DNA from: Draconibacterium orientale
GTDB lineage: Bacteria; Bacteroidota; Bacteroidia; Bacteroidales; JAADGE01
Direction: 5' to 3'
Length of the DNA stretch: 7,221 nucleotides
NCBI GenBank assembly: GCA_020718265.1
Contig: DYSM01000149.1
Coordinates: 1 to 7,221 of the forward strand
Positions 6,308 through 7,221 of this stretch are shown here, one piece after another; position 1 is the stretch's first letter; the number at the start of each line of letters is the position of its first letter. Below the pieces are notes generated by a model. The model was given only the letters and a program-made list of their open reading frames with translations. It searched no databases and was not told the origin of the DNA. The translations under genes and the position numbers were made by a program.

Positions 6308-7189
6308 TTAATTCTGAAAATATTCCAAAATTGCGTTTTGAACTTTTTCCATCAGCCAACTCGGGGTGGATGTTGCGCCGCATATTCCGACGCTGCTGTC
6401 TTTCGTAAACCACGAGAAATCAATATCTTCCGTATCGGAAATGAAATACGAATTTGGATTTTGTGCTTTGCAAACATCGTATAAAACTTTGCCGTTCGAG
6501 CTTTTTAAGCCACTCACAAATACGATAACTTCGTGCAATGTTGCGAACGTTCGCAGCTCTTTGTCGCGCGATGAAACTTGTCCGCAAATGCTGTTATTTG
6601 CTTCAAAATCAACATCTTCTGTGTCTTGTTGTTCGGTCATCCGCTTTCGAATTTCGGCTGAAATTTTTTTGTAGCCTTCTTTGCTTTTCGTGGTTTGCGA
6701 AAACATATTTACAGGTTTCGTGAAATCAATTTTTTCTAAATCGCTTTCGTTTGAAACCACAATGCCTGTATTTCCGGTTTGTCCCACTAAACCAATGACT
6801 TCCGCGTGACCGTGTTTGCCGTAAATGACCGTTTGCCCGCCGTTTTCCGACATTTTCAAATGTCCGGTTCGCACGCGATTTTGTAAACTTAACACAACAG
6901 GGCACGAGGCATCAATCAGTTTTATGTTATTTTGTGCCGCAATTCGGTATGTTTCAGGCGGTTCGCCGTGCGCGCGTATGAGTACGGACGTGTTGTGAAG
7001 TTGCTTAAACGTCTCGTGGTCAATGGTTTTAAGACCTAAATTTTCAAGACGTTTTACCTCCACATTGTTGTGCACAATATCGCCCAAACAGTAGAGTGTA
7101 CCCTGATTTTCAAGCTCTTCCTCCGCACGACGTATGGCGTACACAACGCCGAAACAGAAACCGGATTTAGAATCTATGGTGATTTTCAT
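6308..7189 (-). CDS. ispH: 4-hydroxy-3-methylbut-2-enyl diphosphate reductase
   Basis: IspH (LytB) is the last enzyme of the MEP isoprenoid pathway. It reduces HMBPP to isopentenyl and dimethylallyl diphosphate with a [4Fe-4S] cluster in the cytoplasm. The three cluster cysteines are C12 (GFCFGV), C96 (DASCPV) and C202 (SICGQ). Substrate-site residues are visible in order: H40 (DIVHN), H74 (RAHGEPP), the KHGHAE segment with H126, H128 and E130, QTTKS at 165-169, SSN at 230-232 and GATSTPSW at 271-278. The length of 293 residues is normal for the family. The start ATG at 7189 begins the conserved MKITIDSKSGFCFG segment, and A-rich sequence precedes it. Its promoter and upstream neighbour are outside the window; the 32 bases to the right edge show no clear promoter. 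It is followed after 214 bases by the thioredoxin-like gene, which seems to have its own promoter. Confidence 0.97.
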   Translation of the reverse strand: MKITIDSKSGFCFGVVYAIRRAEEELENQGTLYCLGDIVHNNVEVKRLENLGLKTIDHETFKQLHNTSVLIRAHGEPPETYRIAAQNNIKLIDASCPVVLSLQNRVRTGHLKMSENGGQTVIYGKHGHAEVIGLVGQTGNTGIVVSNESDLEKIDFTKPVNMFSQTTKSKEGYKKISAEIRKRMTEQQDTEDVDFEANNSICGQVSSRDKELRTFATLHEVIVFVSGLKSSNGKVLYDVCKAQNPNSYFISDTEDIDFSWFTKDSSVGICGATSTPSWLMEKVQNAILEYFQN

Positions 7190-7221
7190 TTTTTTTAATT
7201 TGAGAATTTTGATGTGATAAT

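Overview
The window looks like chromosomal DNA from a Bacteroidota bacterium, most likely of the order Bacteroidales. The supporting signs are a type IX secretion (T9SS) type B sorting domain, a PorP/SprF family outer-membrane protein, a DAHP synthase fused at its C-terminus to a type II chorismate mutase, an envelope thioredoxin of the DUF4369 type, a TACTTTTG box matching the Bacteroidota -7 promoter consensus TAnnTTTG, and A-rich sequence rather than Shine-Dalgarno sites before the starts. Use of the MEP isoprenoid pathway (ispH) fits Bacteroidales better than most Flavobacteriia. This placement is inference; no rRNA or other phylogenetic marker is present.

Left part (1-3233, plus strand): a two-gene surface-protein unit. 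The first gene is cut by the left edge. It encodes the C-terminal part of a secreted protein with four tandem ~78-residue beta-sandwich-like repeats and a T9SS type B C-terminal signal. After 34 bases comes a 657-residue protein that joins a signal peptide, a PorP/SprF domain, three carboxypeptidase-regulatory-like modules and an OmpA-type peptidoglycan-binding domain. In characterised systems, type B cargo depends on a SprF-like partner often encoded next door (SprB/SprF in Flavobacterium johnsoniae), so the pair reads as cargo plus dedicated outer-membrane partner. This is the most interesting part of the window.

Middle (3234-3400): a convergent intergenic region with two hairpins, one serving as terminator for the plus-strand unit and one for the minus-strand unit.

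Right part (3401-7189, minus strand): read in the direction of transcription, ispH comes first, then a 214-base gap with a good Bacteroidota promoter and an 11-bp perfect inverted repeat. Next is an exported DUF4369/thioredoxin-fold protein and, 20 bases later, the bifunctional DAHP synthase/chorismate mutase. The last two are probably co-transcribed although their functions are not obviously related. IspH, DAHP synthase and chorismate mutase are ordinary core metabolism with their key residues present. No tRNA, rRNA, CRISPR array, insertion sequence or phage gene was seen.
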